A stretch of DNA of 64,000 nt, from assembly GCA_017307755.1 (NCBI GenBank), contig JAFKGQ010000004.1, positions 496,001-560,000 on the forward strand, given 5' to 3'. The notes beneath the pieces were generated by a model. It worked only from the letters and a program-made list of their open reading frames with translations. It was not told the DNA's origin and did not search any database. This document shows positions 1 through 9,446 of the stretch, piece after piece (the stretch's first letter is position 1; each line of letters starts with the position of its first letter). The position numbers and the translations under genes are program-made. The DNA is from Chitinophagaceae bacterium (GTDB lineage: Bacteria > Bacteroidota > Bacteroidia > Chitinophagales > Chitinophagaceae).

Positions 1-683
1 TCACAGGGTTGTTCAACAATATCCTCTTCCCCAATCTGAAGAAACTGCAGAGCCGGAATGGGGACATCGAAAACGAATACTACTTCGTGTTGAACGTTAT
101 AGGCTGTCTTACCTTCCCGTTGACCCTGCTGTTCGTGGTCTTCCCAAAAGAGCTGGTGCTGATACTTTGGGGTAAACATTGGGCCCGGGTCGCCGGTCTT
201 CTGCCTTATTTCGGACTGCTGATCTTTACGCAATCGTTGTTGTCTACTTCCGGCCACCTGCTGATACTCTACAAAAAGGAAAGAGCTTTTATGATCTCGG
301 GGTGGATATCGGCGTTGTTCCTCATCGGTTTTATTGTATTGGGCGCCACCGTCTCGCTGGAAGCCATCGCGCAGCTGTACTCGCTGGCATTTATTGTGTT
401 CGTACTGCTGTTGAATATCTTTTATATCTATATAAAGAGCCTGGGTCTGCGAAAGAGGAGGGTATATGCCTTCTGGCTTCCGAAAATGGCATTTTCCCTG
501 TTGATCTGGCTTTGCCTGTACTACCGGCAGGATTATCTGCGGAACGTGGCGGTAACGGCGTTCTCTGTTTATGTGCTGTTGTCCTGCCGCCCCTTGCTGA
601 AGGCTGTAATGGGACGGCTGGGACAGACGGGGAGAGGTGGGAGGTTGCTTGGATCGCTGGCAATGTTAAAATCAAAAAAATGA
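1..683 (+). CDS. Wzx-type polysaccharide flippase, C-terminal part (cut by left edge)
   Basis: The frame is open to the left edge of the window (the in-frame TTG at 9 is not a real start), so only the last ~226 residues are seen. They are very hydrophobic, with about six membrane segments. A stretch reading FPKELVLILWGKHW is typical of the C-terminal half of polysaccharide flippases of the MOP superfamily. Such proteins move undecaprenyl-linked repeat units across the inner membrane. The stop overlaps the next glycosyltransferase start (ATGA at 680-683), and the whole downstream run is exopolysaccharide genes, which fits this role. The family call is firm from context; the substrate cannot be told. 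Confidence 0.82.
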   Translation, partial: TGLFNNILFPNLKKLQSRNGDIENEYYFVLNVIGCLTFPLTLLFVVFPKELVLILWGKHWARVAGLLPYFGLLIFTQSLLSTSGHLLILYKKERAFMISGWISALFLIGFIVLGATVSLEAIAQLYSLAFIVFVLLLNIFYIYIKSLGLRKRRVYAFWLPKMAFSLLIWLCLYYRQDYLRNVAVTAFSVYVLLSCRPLLKAVMGRLGQTGRGGRLLGSLAMLKSKK

Positions 684-1606
684 GCAACGATATTTCTATC
701 ATCATTCCTACGTATAAACGAAAAGACAAACTGAGAAAGGCCTTGTTCAGCGCCTTGCACCAGCGTCTTCCCGCTCATGAGATCATCGTCGTGGATGACA
801 ATAGGGAGGAGAGTGAAACAGCTGCGGTGAAGGTGTTTATCGAAGGATTGGATGATCCAAGAGTAAAATACATTTCAAATGCCAGGAGGCCGGGAGGGTG
901 CGGGGCGAGGAATACGGGCATCCTTGCGGCAACGGGTGTTTTTATCGCTTTTCTAGACGATGATGATGTCCTGTTACCCGGCGCGTTGGAGGCGCATTTT
1001 TCAGCCATGGAAGAAGGTGTAAATATGGTGTATGGTAACTGCCGGGTAGTGGATGAACTGTATAAGGTTACGGAAACCACTGCTTTCAAAAGGGCATTCC
1101 TTTATATGAGCGACCTCATCATGGGTAACTGCCCGCCCAGTTCTTCCGCGGTCATGGTAAGGAAAGATGTTTTACTGGAAGCGGGTTTGTTTGACGAATC
1201 CCTGCCCAGTTTTCAGGACTATGATATGTGGTTGAAGATTGCAAGTTCTCACCGCATTATATCCCATAAGAGCGTGGTGGCCAAATTCATCCAGCATGAC
1301 GGGGAAAGGACGAGCATCGACCTTGATAAACGGAAAGCCGGATTGGACCTCATCGTAGAGAAATGGTCGGCCGAGATCGTAAAGATAAGGAGCCTGAAAA
1401 GCTTTGTCAATCATTTTATGGGCGCCGCTTATTTCAGCTCCGGCGCCGTAGCGCTTACCCTGGGTCGCCGGCATAGATGGGCGGCCATGCAATACTTTTT
1501 CCGGGCACTTCGATGGAATTTACTTTCACGCCGTCATTGGAAATGGACGGCGTTCAGCCTGCTGGGATTCCAGCTGACAAAAAAGATCAGGAGCATCCAT
1601 CCCTAA
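680..1606 (+). CDS. Glycosyltransferase family 2
   Basis: A 308-residue GT-A fold transferase, probably adding a sugar to a lipid-linked repeat unit at the cytoplasmic face. It opens with ISIIIPTYKR, followed by VVDD near residue 38, GARNTG near 80, an LDDDD metal/nucleotide-binding motif (Leu92, Asp93-96) and QDYDMWLKI near 185 as the likely base region. The ATG at 680 overlaps the flippase stop by four bases (ATGA). The frame stays open upstream to about 179, but that part overlaps the flippase and does not resemble a transferase. The C-terminal ~60 residues are basic and aromatic, perhaps for membrane association. Confidence 0.9.
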   Translation: MSNDISIIIPTYKRKDKLRKALFSALHQRLPAHEIIVVDDNREESETAAVKVFIEGLDDPRVKYISNARRPGGCGARNTGILAATGVFIAFLDDDDVLLPGALEAHFSAMEEGVNMVYGNCRVVDELYKVTETTAFKRAFLYMSDLIMGNCPPSSSAVMVRKDVLLEAGLFDESLPSFQDYDMWLKIASSHRIISHKSVVAKFIQHDGERTSIDLDKRKAGLDLIVEKWSAEIVKIRSLKSFVNHFMGAAYFSSGAVALTLGRRHRWAAMQYFFRALRWNLLSRRHWKWTAFSLLGFQLTKKIRSIHP

Positions 1607-1616
1607 AGATCATTTT

Positions 1617-2414
1617 ATGACCAGACCGCTGATCAGCATCATCACCATATCCTACAACTGTGCGGACGCTGTTGAAAAGACCATCCAAAGTGTCCTTTCT
1701 CAACGCTCCACGGACTATGAATACATCGTCATCGATGGCGGTTCCACGGACGGTACAGCTGATGTTATCCGGCGCCACAGCGAAAGTCTCTCATATTGGG
1801 TGTCGGAAAAAGACAGGGGCATCAGCGACGCTTTTAACAAGGGTATTGCCGCTGCCAAAGGCCGGTACATCAACCTGCTGAATGCGGGCGATAGCTTTGT
1901 TTCTATATCTACGTTGGAGGAGCTGGCTCCCTATCTGACAGCCCCGCTGGTGACCTTTCGGTTTACGGAAGAGAATTCGGGAGAGCATTCCAGGCTTGCA
2001 GACGAAAATGAGATCAACATAGAGAAAAAGGCGTTGCTGGGGCATCAGGCTACTTTTGTTCGCCGGGATGTATATGCGTCATTTGGCGGATATAGCGGCA
2101 GTTATAAGATCAGGATGGACTTTGACTTTTTTCTCCGGGTATTGCCGTATTATCCGCTGAAGGCGGTGGACCTGGACATCGTACGATATAATGCCGGTGT
2201 TTCGGGCAGTATAAAACATCGTATGCGTTATGAGACAGAGGGCGTGATCAGTGTTTTTCTCAACGGGAGAAAGACGAATGGGTACCTGTGGAGATTGTTG
2301 TACCTGCCCCTGTGGAAGACGAGTGTATATGTATTAAAACGCATGGTGAAAAAAGTCGTTGGCTACAAGCCAAAGCATACAATAACTCGCGCACAAACAA
2401 ATTTTAGCGGATGA
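1617..2414 (+). CDS. Glycosyltransferase family 2 (WcaE-like subgroup)
   Basis: A 265-residue GT2 enzyme. It starts PLISIITISYN, has VIDGGSTDGT near residue 40, then SEKDRGISDAFNKGI and INLLNAGD. This arrangement, with an NAGD in place of a plain DxD, is seen in WcaE-like colanic-acid transferases. A DFDFFLRVL block near residue 170 matches the acceptor/base region. It follows the previous gene by 10 bases and overlaps the next by four (ATGA at 2411-2414), so it is translationally coupled. The sugar specificity is unknown. Confidence 0.9.
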   Translation: MTRPLISIITISYNCADAVEKTIQSVLSQRSTDYEYIVIDGGSTDGTADVIRRHSESLSYWVSEKDRGISDAFNKGIAAAKGRYINLLNAGDSFVSISTLEELAPYLTAPLVTFRFTEENSGEHSRLADENEINIEKKALLGHQATFVRRDVYASFGGYSGSYKIRMDFDFFLRVLPYYPLKAVDLDIVRYNAGVSGSIKHRMRYETEGVISVFLNGRKTNGYLWRLLYLPLWKTSVYVLKRMVKKVVGYKPKHTITRAQTNFSG

Positions 2415-3568
2415 AAATAGCATTCGACGGCGTACGCCTGGCAAAGAAACCCATGGGGGTCACGAACATAGGCATATCGATCATCAACGCGTATGCCCGG
2501 CTATGTCCTGAGCATACATTCTATATCCTTACGGGCGGGGAACTGCATCCGGAAGTAAGGTCAAAGCTGCTGATGAGGGATAATATAATTATTGTGAAAA
2601 GTCCGTTGCCTCTATTCGGGTCCATCGGTTTCCTCTGGTCCATCCTGCGTTTTCACCGGCTGTTGAAGAAGATAGACCCCGACGTCCTTATCGCTCCGAA
2701 TTTTTTTGTGGTGACCTGGTTCCTTCCCCGGAAGATAAAGCTGATACTTTATGTTCATGACCTGGTGTACAAACAATATAGAGGCACCATGCAGCTGATA
2801 ACAAAAGTGCAGATGGATCTTTTTTTTGAAAGATCCATGAGGCGTGCAGACATCATCTGGCTGAACTCGAATTATACCAGACAGGAGCTCATGCAATACT
2901 ATCCTGATATTGCGCAGCAAAAGCTGCTGTTCACCGGGGCGGGGATCAATCCCGGTTTTCTGGAGAGGGTGGCGCAGACAAGGGTGGGGGAGAGAGTGAT
3001 GCGATGGAAGGACTATATCCTCTTCGTGGGAACGATCGAACCGAGGAAAAACCTCGCTTTTTTATTACGATTGTTCAGGGAGCTTGAGCCGGGGAGATAC
3101 CAGTTGGTGATCGCTGGCGATCCCGGCTGGGGTGATGTGCGAAAGCACATTGATGATATCCTGCACGAAAAGGACTATCCCGCCGGCTCGGTCCATTTTG
3201 CCGGCTTTGTGACGGATGACGAGTTGATCGAATTGTACAGGGGCGCTGTCTTTTTTATCTCTACCTCACTCAACGAAGGTCTGGGGCTTCCTCAACTGGA
3301 GGCTATGGCCTGTGGCTGTCCTGTCATCGCGCCCCACCATTCCGCCATGATCGAAGTAGTACAGGGCGCGGGATTGACGGTAAAGGGGTGGGACCAGGGG
3401 GATTGGCTGTCGGCTATTGAGGAACTGACCCACCACCGGCAGCATTATATACAACTCGGCTTTGCCCGTGTAAAGGAATATAATTGGGAAAACGTCGTGA
3501 CAAGACTAGATAATAACCTCGATGGAACTAAGCCTACCATATCCAGGCCTCAGCCCAGCTACGCCTAA
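2411..3568 (+). CDS. Glycosyltransferase family 1/4 (GT-B fold)
   Basis: A 385-residue retaining GT-B transferase. The N-terminal half carries GVTNIGISIINAYARL; the C-terminal nucleotide-sugar domain has FVGTIEPRKNLAFLLRLF near residue 205 and NEGLGLPQLEAMACGCPVI near 295, giving the E-x7-E signature of the family. The ATG overlaps the preceding stop. It resembles mannosyl- and rhamnosyl-type transferases of exopolysaccharide operons, but the donor cannot be read from the sequence. The 3' end overlaps the next gene by 47 bases. Confidence 0.92.
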   Translation: MKIAFDGVRLAKKPMGVTNIGISIINAYARLCPEHTFYILTGGELHPEVRSKLLMRDNIIIVKSPLPLFGSIGFLWSILRFHRLLKKIDPDVLIAPNFFVVTWFLPRKIKLILYVHDLVYKQYRGTMQLITKVQMDLFFERSMRRADIIWLNSNYTRQELMQYYPDIAQQKLLFTGAGINPGFLERVAQTRVGERVMRWKDYILFVGTIEPRKNLAFLLRLFRELEPGRYQLVIAGDPGWGDVRKHIDDILHEKDYPAGSVHFAGFVTDDELIELYRGAVFFISTSLNEGLGLPQLEAMACGCPVIAPHHSAMIEVVQGAGLTVKGWDQGDWLSAIEELTHHRQHYIQLGFARVKEYNWENVVTRLDNNLDGTKPTISRPQPSYA

Positions 3569-4793
3569 GATAAAACGCAGCCAGTACAAGTATTTCCTGT
3601 TGGTGGCCTGTGTTTATTTCTTTTTCAACAGCTTTATGCTGCCGGATGGGTTGCTGTATACCATCCTGCTGAGTCCTGTTTTTTTGTATTGGCTGATAAT
3701 AAAGAAAGCGCCTGTCGTCAGGTGTATCTCTATTTTTCTCTTTTGCTGGGTCCCCATGCTGGTGATCCATTATTCCTACGGGATATCATTGGGCGCGTAC
3801 CTGAAATCCTCTGCATTGTACTTTACGGTATTACTTTTTGGAATGACGATCTACACCTATTTTAAGCTCTATAGTTTTACGTATGAACCCATCATGGAAC
3901 GGGTGTTGAAGATAAACTTTCTCTTTGTAGTCGTCTGTGTATGTCTATTACTGACGGGTAAGAGTGAAGTAGTATGGAGCGTGACGGATATTTCCGAGGG
4001 GGTGTCGGATTTCCCCCGGCTGCGGATGCTGACCTACGAGCCGTCCTATTACAGCCTGCTGCTGATACCTTCTTTCCTGTTCTACTTTCAATATATCTTC
4101 TACAGGACCGTCACCCGTAAGCAATGGGTATTGTTTTTCTCAGTGGTCGTTTCTTTGGGGCTTTCCTTATCCTATGGGGCTATCTTTATATCCCTGCTGA
4201 CACTGGGGTTCTTTGTCCTGTATAATTTTTTCTCCCGGCTGCGCCGCCGGCAGAACAAGCGTTTCCTTGTCTTTCTATCTGTCATGCTGGCTATCGGCGT
4301 AGGGCTCATACTGACCCTCTTTGCAAATTCAGGGTTTGTCCTGCGTATCCTGAACATATTAGAGGGGAATGACTCGTCCATCAACAACCGGAGCTCGCAG
4401 GCCTACTTTCTTGCCATGTCCATTGCAGATCTGAAAAGCATTTTCTTTGGCGTCGGGCCGGGTCAGCTAAAGATCCTGGGACAGGATCTCATCAGTCTTG
4501 TGTATGCCTTTTCCGACGACGATTCAGGGCAGATGGCGCGTATACCTTCCTCCATGGCCGACGTGCTCGCCACTTTTGGAGGGGTGGGTTTTTCTGTCAA
4601 ACTGCTGGCAGAGCTGATCCTCTTCCGTAAGACAAGGGTAAAGCGGTCTTCCTTCCGTCTGTGCCTGTTTATTTTTATGTTCATCTATCAATTCGTGGGC
4701 AGCTTTTCTACGAACATCGCTGAGGTGTTTTTCTGGGTTTTGGCATTTTCTCCCGTATTCCCGGATAGTTATTTCCAGGAGAAAGAACAATAA
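3522..4793 (+). CDS. O-antigen ligase/polymerase-like membrane protein (Wzy-type)
   Basis: A 423-residue integral inner-membrane protein with roughly ten hydrophobic segments. A conserved-looking periplasmic block LTYEPSYYSLLLIPSF lies near residue 170, and FFGVGPGQL near 310. This pattern fits the O-antigen ligase/Wzy family, which joins repeat units in the periplasm. The ATG at 3522 lies 47 bases inside the preceding gene; the next in-frame Met (residue 40) would remove the first membrane helix, so the long overlap is probably real. Alternating polymerase or ligase function cannot be separated by sequence alone; the flippase and phosphotransferase context favours polymerase. Confidence 0.8.
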   Translation: MELSLPYPGLSPATPKIKRSQYKYFLLVACVYFFFNSFMLPDGLLYTILLSPVFLYWLIIKKAPVVRCISIFLFCWVPMLVIHYSYGISLGAYLKSSALYFTVLLFGMTIYTYFKLYSFTYEPIMERVLKINFLFVVVCVCLLLTGKSEVVWSVTDISEGVSDFPRLRMLTYEPSYYSLLLIPSFLFYFQYIFYRTVTRKQWVLFFSVVVSLGLSLSYGAIFISLLTLGFFVLYNFFSRLRRRQNKRFLVFLSVMLAIGVGLILTLFANSGFVLRILNILEGNDSSINNRSSQAYFLAMSIADLKSIFFGVGPGQLKILGQDLISLVYAFSDDDSGQMARIPSSMADVLATFGGVGFSVKLLAELILFRKTRVKRSSFRLCLFIFMFIYQFVGSFSTNIAEVFFWVLAFSPVFPDSYFQEKEQ

Positions 4794-4803
4794 GTATTAA
4801 ACA

Positions 4804-5898
4804 GTGAATTATCAATCAACAGTGCGGACGGGTGAGGTCCGGACCGATGTTTTGACGGTGAAGCCCGCTGTCGCGCCGGTGGCGGCCCACGGTCGAAGGA
4901 TGGAGTTCCTGGATTTTCTTCGCTGTATGGCGGCCTTCTCGGTCCTGATCCAGCACGCGTGCGAGAAGCTTTTTCCCTCTTTTGCCTGGTTCACCAGTCA
5001 TTATTTTCAATTCGGGGTTTTTGGCGTCACGCTGTTCTTTCTCTCCAGCGGGTTTGTCATCCCTGTCAGCCTGGAGAAGACACATTCTTTACGCAAGTTC
5101 TGGATCAACCGTGTATTCCGTCTTTACCCACTGTATCTGGTCAGCATGATCAGTACACTGATACTTGTAGTTAGCCGGCACGGGGTATTACCGTCTGAGG
5201 GGGATCTGCTGGCTAACCTCACCATGTTGCAGAAATTTCTGGGCAGGCCTTCTATTCTTCATCTCTATTGGACGCTGAGCCTGGAGATGGCCTTTTATAT
5301 CATGGTTTCCCTGGTATTCCTGGCCGGATGGCTCAGAAGGAGTGTGACGCTGGTGGTGATATCGCTGGTAGTGAGTTTGCTGGTGGGGGTTGTCTGTACG
5401 CAGCTATTACATCTTTTTACCCAGGGCTGGGGTACGGCGTTCTATTTTTCCACCATGTTCATCGGCTTTCTGTACTATCGCCGTCACCAGGGGAAAGTGT
5501 CCCCAGCCGTCCTTACCGCCGTCGTTCTTTCCGCCATGGGCGTACTGCTCGTGATCACTTATTTCAATCTGTATGGTAAGGACAGGCCGGACGCCATGGG
5601 TACGTTGAGCTTTCTGCCTGTTACCACCGCCATTACCGGCGCTTATTTGCTGTTCACGATCAGTTTTATTCTACGACGGATACAGTATCCATCTTTTTTA
5701 CTTACGCTGGGGGTGATCAGCTACTCCCTGTACCTGGTACAAGCCACTGTGTTCTCGATCATTCCAGTATTTCCACAGCCTTACCTGACCGTCATCGTCT
5801 GGCTGGCTGCCATCATACTCCTCTCCTTCGTGACCTATCATCTGGTGGAGGCGCCGTTCATGGGCCTCGGAAAACAATTACAGAAAAGGATCCACTAA
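4804..5898 (+). CDS. Acyltransferase family 3 membrane protein
   Basis: A 364-residue protein with about ten membrane helices of the acyltransferase-3 (OafA/WecH-type) family, which transfer acetyl or other acyl groups to surface polysaccharide. Visible are MEFLDFLRCMAAFSVLIQHA (the conserved Arg and His of the first helix), then FWINRVFRLYPLYLVSMI. The frame begins with GTG at 4804, ten bases after the polymerase stop. An ATG at 4900 sits exactly at the start of the conserved domain and is a good alternative start, since the first 32 residues look unstructured. It probably decorates the polymer made by this operon. Confidence 0.87.
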   Translation: MNYQSTVRTGEVRTDVLTVKPAVAPVAAHGRRMEFLDFLRCMAAFSVLIQHACEKLFPSFAWFTSHYFQFGVFGVTLFFLSSGFVIPVSLEKTHSLRKFWINRVFRLYPLYLVSMISTLILVVSRHGVLPSEGDLLANLTMLQKFLGRPSILHLYWTLSLEMAFYIMVSLVFLAGWLRRSVTLVVISLVVSLLVGVVCTQLLHLFTQGWGTAFYFSTMFIGFLYYRRHQGKVSPAVLTAVVLSAMGVLLVITYFNLYGKDRPDAMGTLSFLPVTTAITGAYLLFTISFILRRIQYPSFLLTLGVISYSLYLVQATVFSIIPVFPQPYLTVIVWLAAIILLSFVTYHLVEAPFMGLGKQLQKRIH

Positions 5899-5908
5899 AA
5901 CATCACGT

Positions 5909-6967
5909 ATGAAGAGAGCATGGTTCTTACTCAGCGCGCTGGTGCTACCTTTTTTTATGGTTGCACAAAACAGCGATATCACGTTAGGCGCTTATTATTT
6001 CGATGGCTGGAGCAGCCTCAATTCCCATCATCTGACAGATAAGCTGCGGGACAGTTTTCCCGACCGAAAACCAAAATGGGGCTGGGTCACGAGTACGCCG
6101 CAGGCGATGAAAGAGCAGATCGACCTGGCTGCGGACGCCGGGCTTGCTTTTTTCAGCTTTGACTGGTATTATCCGGACTACGACAAAAAGAATTTCCGAC
6201 AGGACCCGTTGAATCATGCGTTGAGTCTTTATCTGGCGGCCACGAATAAGAGCCGGTTGAAATTTTGCCTGTTGGTGGCCAACCATGCCGGGCAGGAGAT
6301 CGGGCCTGATGACTGGCCGGCCGTCACAGACGAGTGGGTGAGTCTGATGAAAGATCCGGATTATCTCAAAGTATCCGGTAAACCTTATCTCGCCTTTTTC
6401 GATCTGCGCAGCCTGGTGCGTTTATTTGGCTCCGATGATGCCTTGCACAAGGCGCTGGATGAGCTGCGGAATAAGGCCGGGCAGCCGGGCGCTACCATTG
6501 CCGTATGCGTATCTCCCAATGCGCGGGCGATACAGGAAGCCAGGGACTGCGGCTTCGACATGATAACGGGCTATAATTATCCCGACCCTGCTTACAAGGA
6601 TTTTAAGAAAGAACATCATGTGGATAGTCTTGCCCACTTCGGCAACTGGGTGTGGAACCAGTTCAGGAATGCTGCATTGCCCTATATCCCGGTGGCCACG
6701 CTCAATTGGGACCCTCGTCCCTGGGCCAACGGCACAAACTTTTACAGCAAATCCGTCCGCTACACGGGTTTTGATTCCTCCACGGTGTATCGGAGCATCC
6801 AGGCTGTACGCAACTGGATCAGCCGCAACCCGTCCTGCACTCCTCCCGAGCGTATAGCGCTGCTGTATGCCTGGAATGAATACGGAGAAGGCGCCTGGCT
6901 GACGCCTTCCGAGAACGACCATCTCCACTTGTTATCGGGTGTGAAGAAAGCACTTTCCGAACCATAA
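5909..6967 (+). CDS. Secreted GH99/WbsX-like protein
   Basis: A 352-residue protein with a signal peptide (KRAWFLLSALVLPFFMVAQ). The mature part opens LGAYYFDGWSS and continues with MKEQIDLAADAGLAFFSFDWYYPD. This is the hallmark of WbsX-like and glycoside hydrolase family 99-like proteins, which are TIM barrels related to endo-alpha-mannosidases. Further family-like blocks are FDMITGYNYPDP and, near the end, LLYAWNEYGEGAWLTPS. Being exported yet coded inside a polymer synthesis operon, it may trim or release the polysaccharide in the periplasm. Activity is inference; cytoplasmic WbsX relatives are often annotated as transferases. Confidence 0.78.
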   Translation: MKRAWFLLSALVLPFFMVAQNSDITLGAYYFDGWSSLNSHHLTDKLRDSFPDRKPKWGWVTSTPQAMKEQIDLAADAGLAFFSFDWYYPDYDKKNFRQDPLNHALSLYLAATNKSRLKFCLLVANHAGQEIGPDDWPAVTDEWVSLMKDPDYLKVSGKPYLAFFDLRSLVRLFGSDDALHKALDELRNKAGQPGATIAVCVSPNARAIQEARDCGFDMITGYNYPDPAYKDFKKEHHVDSLAHFGNWVWNQFRNAALPYIPVATLNWDPRPWANGTNFYSKSVRYTGFDSSTVYRSIQAVRNWISRNPSCTPPERIALLYAWNEYGEGAWLTPSENDHLHLLSGVKKALSEP

Positions 6968-6977
6968 AAAGATAAAT

Positions 6978-8153
6978 ATGCATGTCCGTAAACCAAGGAT
7001 CTTTGTCGACGGCAGGGTATTCGACACCGAATACCAGGGAACAAGAACGTACATCCATAATCTCTATAAGATCATGGATGATATCGGGGATTTCGAGATA
7101 TTCCTGGCATCCTGCAACCCGGAAAATGCCGCCGGGTTTTTCCCCGGCTCGACGAGCATCCGTTTTGTACGCTACCACACAGTCTCCAAATTAAAACGCG
7201 CTTTTCGCGAGTTGCCGGAGATGATGGCGCGATACAATATTGATGCAGCACACTACCAATACGTTGCACCACCCCGGAAAAATTGTGTACAGATCGTTAC
7301 CATACACGACCTGCTCTTCAAGGATTTTCCGGATGAATTCGGTCTGGCCTATAAAATGGTGAAAGGGGCTGCGTTCTATCTGTCGGCAAAACGGGCCGAC
7401 CTTGTCACCACTGTCTCTGACTATTCGAAGAAAGCGATCGTACGGCATTTTTCCATACCGGAAGAAAATATCCATGTCGTACCCAATGGGGTTTCCCATT
7501 TCTTTTTCGAACCTTACGACAAACAAAAAGCCGCGATGGAAGTCCGGGAAAAATTCGGGTTCCGGGACTACCTCCTCTACGTCAGCAGGATCGAGCCCCG
7601 TAAAAATCAGCTCGATCTGCTGCGCGCCTATCTTGAGCTGGAACTTTACCGTCAGGGTAAATGTCTGGTCTTTGTAGGCAAAACCTCCATATCCGTACCA
7701 CAGTTGAGAGAGATACTCAATCCTCTTGCCGAAGACATCAGAAATAAGATCTTCTTCCTGGAGGATATCCTGAATGAAGATCTGCGTCTGTTGTACCAGG
7801 CAGCCGAGCTTTTTGTGTATCCTTCAAAAGGGGAGGGTTTTGGTATCCCTCCGCTGGAAGCGGGCGCCCTGGGTATACCTACCATTTGCAGCAACACCAC
7901 GGCCATGGGGGATTTTACCTTTTTTGGCGACAGACATATCAGTCCTGACGTTAGCGCTTTGAAAACATCCATTACCAGGGCGCTTGCTGAGCGTCCTTCC
8001 AATCTCCGGGAGATCAGTAATACCATACGAAGGCGTTATGGCTGGGAAAAAGCCGCCTTCACCATGAACGAGCTTATTTGGCAGAAACTAGGCAAGCTTC
8101 ACCGTATATACACGACGCCTGCACGGCACCCTAATGATCTACTAATTTCTTAA
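6978..8153 (+). CDS. Glycosyltransferase family 1/4 (GT-B fold)
   Basis: A 391-residue GT-B transferase. It begins KPRIFVDGRVFDTEYQGTRTY, a start shared with mannosyltransferase-like enzymes of capsule operons. SRIEPRKNQLDLLRAYLEL lies near residue 195, and SKGEGFGIPPLEAGALGIP near 285 gives the E-x7-E motif. It follows the GH99-like gene by ten bases. It is clearly paralogous to the GT-B gene at 2411 in layout (EPRKN and EG-G-P-LEA blocks). Donor and acceptor are unknown. Confidence 0.9.
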   Translation: MHVRKPRIFVDGRVFDTEYQGTRTYIHNLYKIMDDIGDFEIFLASCNPENAAGFFPGSTSIRFVRYHTVSKLKRAFRELPEMMARYNIDAAHYQYVAPPRKNCVQIVTIHDLLFKDFPDEFGLAYKMVKGAAFYLSAKRADLVTTVSDYSKKAIVRHFSIPEENIHVVPNGVSHFFFEPYDKQKAAMEVREKFGFRDYLLYVSRIEPRKNQLDLLRAYLELELYRQGKCLVFVGKTSISVPQLREILNPLAEDIRNKIFFLEDILNEDLRLLYQAAELFVYPSKGEGFGIPPLEAGALGIPTICSNTTAMGDFTFFGDRHISPDVSALKTSITRALAERPSNLREISNTIRRRYGWEKAAFTMNELIWQKLGKLHRIYTTPARHPNDLLIS

Positions 8154-8164
8154 AACCTACTGGC

Positions 8165-9445
8165 ATGAAAATCGCGATCACCGGCACACGGGGTGTGCCC
8201 AACCATTACGGCGGCTTTGAACAATTTGCAGAACATCTGTCTGAGTACCTGGTAAAGGACGGACATGATGTGACTGTCTACAACTCCCACACTCATCCCT
8301 ACCAGGCTTCGGAATGGAAGGGCGTGAAGATCCGGCATTGTCATGACCCTGAGGATAAGCTCGGGACCATCGGTCAATTCTTTTACGACCTCAATTGTAT
8401 ATTGGATTGCCGGCGCAGGAACTATGACATCATCCTGCAACTGGGCTATACCAGCAATTCCGTATGGGGTTTCCTATTGCCAAAAAGGTCTGTCATCATC
8501 ACCAATATGGACGGAATGGAATGGAAAAGGTCCAAGTACAGATCTTATGTGCAGAAATTTCTTCGCTGGGCGGAAAAGCAGGCTGTAAAAACCAGCGACT
8601 TCCTTATTTCCGACAGCATCGGCATCCAGGATTACCTGTTGCAGAAATACAAAGTCCGGAGCCAATATATCCCTTATGGAGCCAGTCTTTTTGAAAACCC
8701 GGACATCACCGTGCTGGCACAGTACGGCGTGGAAGAATATGCATACGATATGCTCATCGCCCGGCTGGAGCCCGAGAACAATATTGAAACGATCCTGGAA
8801 GGAGTGAGCTCCGCCACGGCCTGCACGAGGAGCTTCCTGGTCATTGGCAATCACAACACCGCCTATGGAGTTTATCTCAAGCAGAAGTTCGCACATTGTG
8901 AAAAGGTCCGTTTTATCGGCGGCATCTACGACATGCGTGTCCTCAACAACCTGCGTTATTTTTCCAATATCTATTTCCATGGACATTCTGTCGGCGGCAC
9001 CAATCCCTCCCTGCTGGAAGCCATGTCCTCCAATTCTTATATCTGCGCCAATAAAAATATTTTCAATTTTTCCATCCTGGGTAATGACGCCACTTATTTC
9101 TCCAATGCCGCAGAGGTGAGACAGATGGTGGAAACCACGGAGAAGAACAGCGAAGAGGCCCGGCTGAAAATATTTAACAACCACCGTAAGATAAAGACCA
9201 CTTATTCCTGGGAGGATATCAACGGTCAGTACATACGATTTATGATCGAGGCGTATAAGGAGAAGAACTTTGTGCAAAAAGGGGTGGAAGTATTCAGGCT
9301 GAAGAGGGGGGGACAGCCGTCGGAAGAACGTCTGCGGCAGCTGGAAGAAGAGAACGAACGGCTGAAGAGCATGTATGCTGATCTTAGCCTCATACACAAG
9401 ACTTATAAGGAGGCGGTAACAAGAAGTATGATTGAAAACTACTAA
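8165..9445 (+). CDS. DUF1972-type glycosyltransferase with a C-terminal coiled coil
   Basis: A 426-residue GT-B enzyme of the DUF1972 (rhamnosyltransferase-like) group. The N-terminus KIAITGTRGVPNHYGGFEQF is the family's signature. ITNMDGMEWKRSKY lies near residue 115 and GHSVGGTNPSLLEAMSSN near 275. The last ~50 residues form a charged heptad-like stretch (EERLRQLEEENERLKSMY) that is not part of the catalytic fold and may mediate oligomerisation or contact with another Wz protein. The following Wzi-like gene starts one base after the stop. Confidence 0.88.
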   Translation: MKIAITGTRGVPNHYGGFEQFAEHLSEYLVKDGHDVTVYNSHTHPYQASEWKGVKIRHCHDPEDKLGTIGQFFYDLNCILDCRRRNYDIILQLGYTSNSVWGFLLPKRSVIITNMDGMEWKRSKYRSYVQKFLRWAEKQAVKTSDFLISDSIGIQDYLLQKYKVRSQYIPYGASLFENPDITVLAQYGVEEYAYDMLIARLEPENNIETILEGVSSATACTRSFLVIGNHNTAYGVYLKQKFAHCEKVRFIGGIYDMRVLNNLRYFSNIYFHGHSVGGTNPSLLEAMSSNSYICANKNIFNFSILGNDATYFSNAAEVRQMVETTEKNSEEARLKIFNNHRKIKTTYSWEDINGQYIRFMIEAYKEKNFVQKGVEVFRLKRGGQPSEERLRQLEEENERLKSMYADLSLIHKTYKEAVTRSMIENY

Positions 9446-9446
9446 A

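Noticed and set aside
179..679. Long upstream extension of the first family-2 glycosyltransferase frame
   Set aside because: It overlaps the flippase in another frame and has no glycosyltransferase features; the ATG at 680 fits both family start and ATGA coupling.
8474..9397. 307-codon open frame antisense to the DUF1972 glycosyltransferase
   Set aside because: It mirrors the codon pattern of the real gene and shows no family motifs.
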